Shown one piece after another: positions 61,204 to 64,000 of a DNA stretch of 64,000 nucleotides (position 1 is its first letter; each line of letters opens with the position of its first letter). The notes below the pieces were generated by a model. It did not search any database. It was not told the DNA's origin and worked only from the letters and a program-made list of their open reading frames with translations. The stretch lies in NCBI GenBank assembly GCA_012656075.1, contig JAAKBF010000230.1, forward strand, positions 91,306-155,305. Direction: 5' to 3'. Source of the DNA: Phytophthora hibernalis (Eukaryota > Oomycota > Peronosporomycetes > Peronosporales > Peronosporaceae). Position numbers and translations under genes: made by a program.

Positions 61204-64000
61204 CTCCCACTCGACTCGACAGCGATTGCACCTTGGATCCCGAGCTTGGTCCGAGCACACTGAACTGCGTTGCAGGAATTGGCTTCGTCATCATGTCCGC
61301 CAGCATGTCCGTTGTCGACACATATTGTAGCACCACTTGATGTGCTTCCACCTTCTCACGCACGAAGTGGTAGCGAATGTCGATGTGCTTGGTGCGCTTG
61401 TGGAACTGCGGGTTCTTGGCCAACGCGATGGAGCCTTGGTTGTCCTCGTAGATCTTGACCGCTTCATCGCTTGCCATCTCGCCGAGCTCGCACAGGAACA
61501 CCTTGAGCCACACTGCCTCTTGTGTCGCCTCCGATAGCGCCATGTACTCGGCCTCCGTCGAAGACAGCGCCACCGTCCGCTGTTTCTTGCTTCTCCAGCT
61601 GATGCATCCGCCGTTCATCATGAACGCGTAGCCACTTGTACTCCGTCGAGACTCGATGTCGCCTGCCCAGTCCGCATCCGAATAGCCTTGAAGTCCATCG
61701 TGGCAGCTTGCTTGAAATTCGATGCCGTGCGTCTTGGTGCCTTGAATGTACCTGAACACCCTCTTGAGCGCCTGCCAGTGTGTCGGGCACGGGTCCGCTG
61801 CAAACTGACTTAGCACTCCCACTGCAGCTGCCAGGTCGGACGAGTACCTACCATGAGGTACATGAGGCATCCCACTGCGTTCCGGTATGGCACGTTGACC
61901 ATGGTCTCGTCGTGCTTGCAGCCACCTTCACACATGGCCTTCGTCAGCTTGAGACCCGGATCCTGTGGCGTCTTGACAGGGTTGCTCTTGTCCATGCTGA
62001 ACTTCTGCAGGATGTCTTTGGCGAACTTGGTCTGCCGCATCGACATCTTCCCAGCCACCACGTCTTGCTCGATCTCCATCCCGAGGAAGTACTTGAGCTG
62101 ACCCATGTCCGTCATCTCGAAGCGGTGACTGAGCGCCTGCTTGGTGTCGAGGACCATCTTGTCACTGCTGCTGGCGAGGACCAAGTCGTCAACGTAGAGC
62201 GCCACGAAGATCATGTCTTGGCCGTCACGCTTCAAGTAGATGCAGTGGTCGGACTCGCACTTCTTGAACCCCAGCTTGAGCATGAAGTCGTCGATGGTCT
62301 GGTTCCACATGCGCGGCGACTGCTTCAGTCCGTACAGCGACCGCTTGAGCTTGCATACGTGGTCCGGGTGGTCTTCGTCCACATAGCCATCCGGCTGTGC
62401 CATGTAGATGTCTTCGTCCAGCACACCGTTGAGGAACGCAGTCTTGACATCCATCTGGTGCAGCTTGAGACCATACTTGGCAGCTAGACTCAGTACGATC
62501 CGGATCGACGTGAACTTGGCCACTGGTGCGAAGGTCTCGTCGTAGTCGATGCCGTACTTTTGCGAAAACCCCTTGGCCACCAGTCGCGCCTTGAACCGCT
62601 CGATCTCTCCAGCTTGGTTCTCCTTCACGCGAAACACCCATCTGCAGCCGATCGCCTTGCGTCCCTTCGGCAGTGGTACGACATCCCACGTGTCGTTCTT
62701 GAGCAGCGAGTCACACTCCGAGTCACACGCCTCCTTTCACTTGACTGCGTCGCTGGATTCCATCGCCGACTTGAACGTGGTCGGCATTTCTCCCACTGAA
62801 TCCACGACGTACGCAGCTTCGAAGTCTTGACTTTCTTGAGCCGCAGCCGACATCTCGTCCAGGGTCTGGTGTCGACTCTGCGACGCATACCGCTTGGCAC
62901 TTGGAACCTCCGTGACTTCCTCCAGCGACTGCGTCCGCGGGTGTCGCTTGCTGCCGGGCTCGAAGTCTTCGTCCCGCGCAGCTTCTTCCTCTTCCTCTTC
63001 TTCGTTGTCGTCTTCATCCGACTGCGACGAATCTTGATCCGTCGTCTCTTCATCTTGAATGACCACCACCTCCCTCTGATGGTAGTCACGTCTCCCACTG
63101 TCGAAGACGTCTTCCATGAATTGCGCGTCGCGGCTCACCAGCACGCGACTGCTCTCCAGTTCTTCGAATCGATACGCTTTCTCGTGCTCCGAGTACCCCA
63201 GGAACCGACAGCGCACCGACCGAGCGTCAAACTTGGTGCGCTTTCGCCTTCGGTACGTGCACATACGCGTGGCAACCGAACACTTTCAGGTTCGCCAGCA
63301 GCGGTTTCTTGCCCGTCCAAACTTGGTGCGGAGACTTGTCGTGGCTGATGGCGCGTGTCGGACACCGATTACGGAGGAACGTAGCCGTCATCACCGCTTC
63401 ACCCCAATACGTCTTGGGCAATCCGGCATGTTCCAGCATGCAGCGCGCACACTCCACCAACGTCCGGTTCATCCGCTCGGTGACTCCATTCAGCTGAGGC
63501 GTGTACGGCGGAGTGAACTTCTGCACGATACCACGGTCCGCACAGAACTTGGCCATCGCGCCGGAAGTGTACTCGCCACCGTTGTCGCTCCGGAGTGTCT
63601 TCACGCGCTTGCCGGTCTGAGTTTCAGCAAACACCACAAACTCCGCGAACTTGGCAGCCACCTCGGACTTGTTCCTCAGCAAATACGACGCAGAAGTGCG
63701 ACTTGTCATCGATGAACGTGACGAAGTAGCGCTTGCCCCCAAACGTTGGCGTCTGCATGGGGCCGCACACATCGCTGTGAACCACCTCCAGCACGTGCTT
63801 CGCACGGTTCGGGGACGACTTCATGTAGCTCACTCGCGTTTGCCGAGTGCACACCCGTCGCACAGCTCCCACTGCTTCACCGACGTTATGTCGATGCCAA
63901 CACCGTAGCTCTTCTTGACGATGGCGTCTAGACCGCCATGGCCAATGTGACCAAGTCGGAGGTGCCAGAGGTACGACGTGGTGTCCCCTTGGCAACTTCG
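61204..64000 (-). pseudogene. Copia (Ty1) pol: integrase, RT, RNase H; runs off window
   Basis: Reading leftward from the window edge: gag-pre-integrase remnant, then MKSSPNRAKHVLEVVHSDVC and FVTFIDDKSHFCVVF (integrase first Asp region), a shift, LRSDNGGEYTSGAMAKFCAD, YTPQLNGVTERMNRTLVECA, KKPLLANLKVFGCHAYVHVP, a shift, a linker with a long acidic run (DEDDNEEEEEEEAARDEDFE), and a TGA at 62738 where a Trp is expected. RT: GIDYDETFAPVAKFTSIRIV, QMDVKTAFLNGVLDEDIYMA and FVALYVDDLVLASSS. After a shift near 61850, RNase H: GYSDADWAGDIESRRSTSGY, SLSSTEAEYMALSEATQEAV and RTKHIDIRYHFVREKV. All catalytic motifs are present, but at least three shifts and one stop disable it. Confidence 0.85.

Noticed and set aside
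1..64000. RXLR or Crinkler effector genes
   Set aside because: No frame combines a signal peptide with an RXLR-EER or LFLAK-type motif at the usual position.

Overview
The window looks like repeat-rich nuclear DNA of an oomycete, most likely Phytophthora or a close relative. Evidence: chromodomain Ty3/gypsy elements of the type common in Phytophthora, a stramenopile-type 18S rRNA fragment, oomycete-style initiator motifs (TCATT core), short GT-AG introns, and a piggyBac-like and a MULE family of oomycete type. Only two genes look like intact host genes: an 830-residue ankyrin-repeat protein (49388..51880) and a five-exon MO25/CAB39 scaffold protein (56004..57374). Almost everything else is mobile DNA, much of it broken, nested or recombined.

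Layout. 1..3170: poorly characterised, with a minus-strand Myb/SANT-like fragment, a coiled-coil coding region and a palindrome cluster. 3180..5178: LTR, primer-binding site and gag start of gypsy family A, fused to an LTR of family B. 5340..21295: a four-layer nest. A LINE 3' end holds a gag-only LTR element (6740..21179, 5-bp target duplication CCAAA). That element's gag holds a full-length gypsy-A element (7168..20412, 4-bp duplication CTCT). The gypsy-A protease holds a fragment of mitochondrial nad1. 21296..23242: broken piggyBac-like transposase gene. 23838..24460: 18S rRNA fragment. 25790..29923: MULE transposase split by a solo gypsy-A LTR. 29940..35669: gypsy family D with a long antisense ORF. 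35802..37330: second, inverted copy of the MULE 3' end. 38463..46798: rearranged gypsy-A copy whose two LTRs point in opposite directions. 46799..48296: 3' end of gypsy B. 48297..57400: the two host genes separated by a repeat mosaic and a 5'-truncated LINE. 57765..59666: TTAA-flanked non-autonomous element carrying a fragment of a SKN1/KRE6-like glucan-synthesis gene. 60745..64000: LTR-B fragment and a copia element running off the window.

The recurring theme is that three distinct gypsy families (A, B, D) each carry a long open frame on the opposite strand, starting 13-140 bp inside the 3' LTR. The products are Ser/Pro-rich with coiled coils in A and D. These frames, the nad1 capture that has spread with family A, and the chain of nested insertions with readable target duplications are the most unusual contents. 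None of the mobile elements appears fully functional: gypsy A lacks the catalytic part of its reverse transcriptase, and most frames carry stops, many of the TGG-to-TGA/TAG type.
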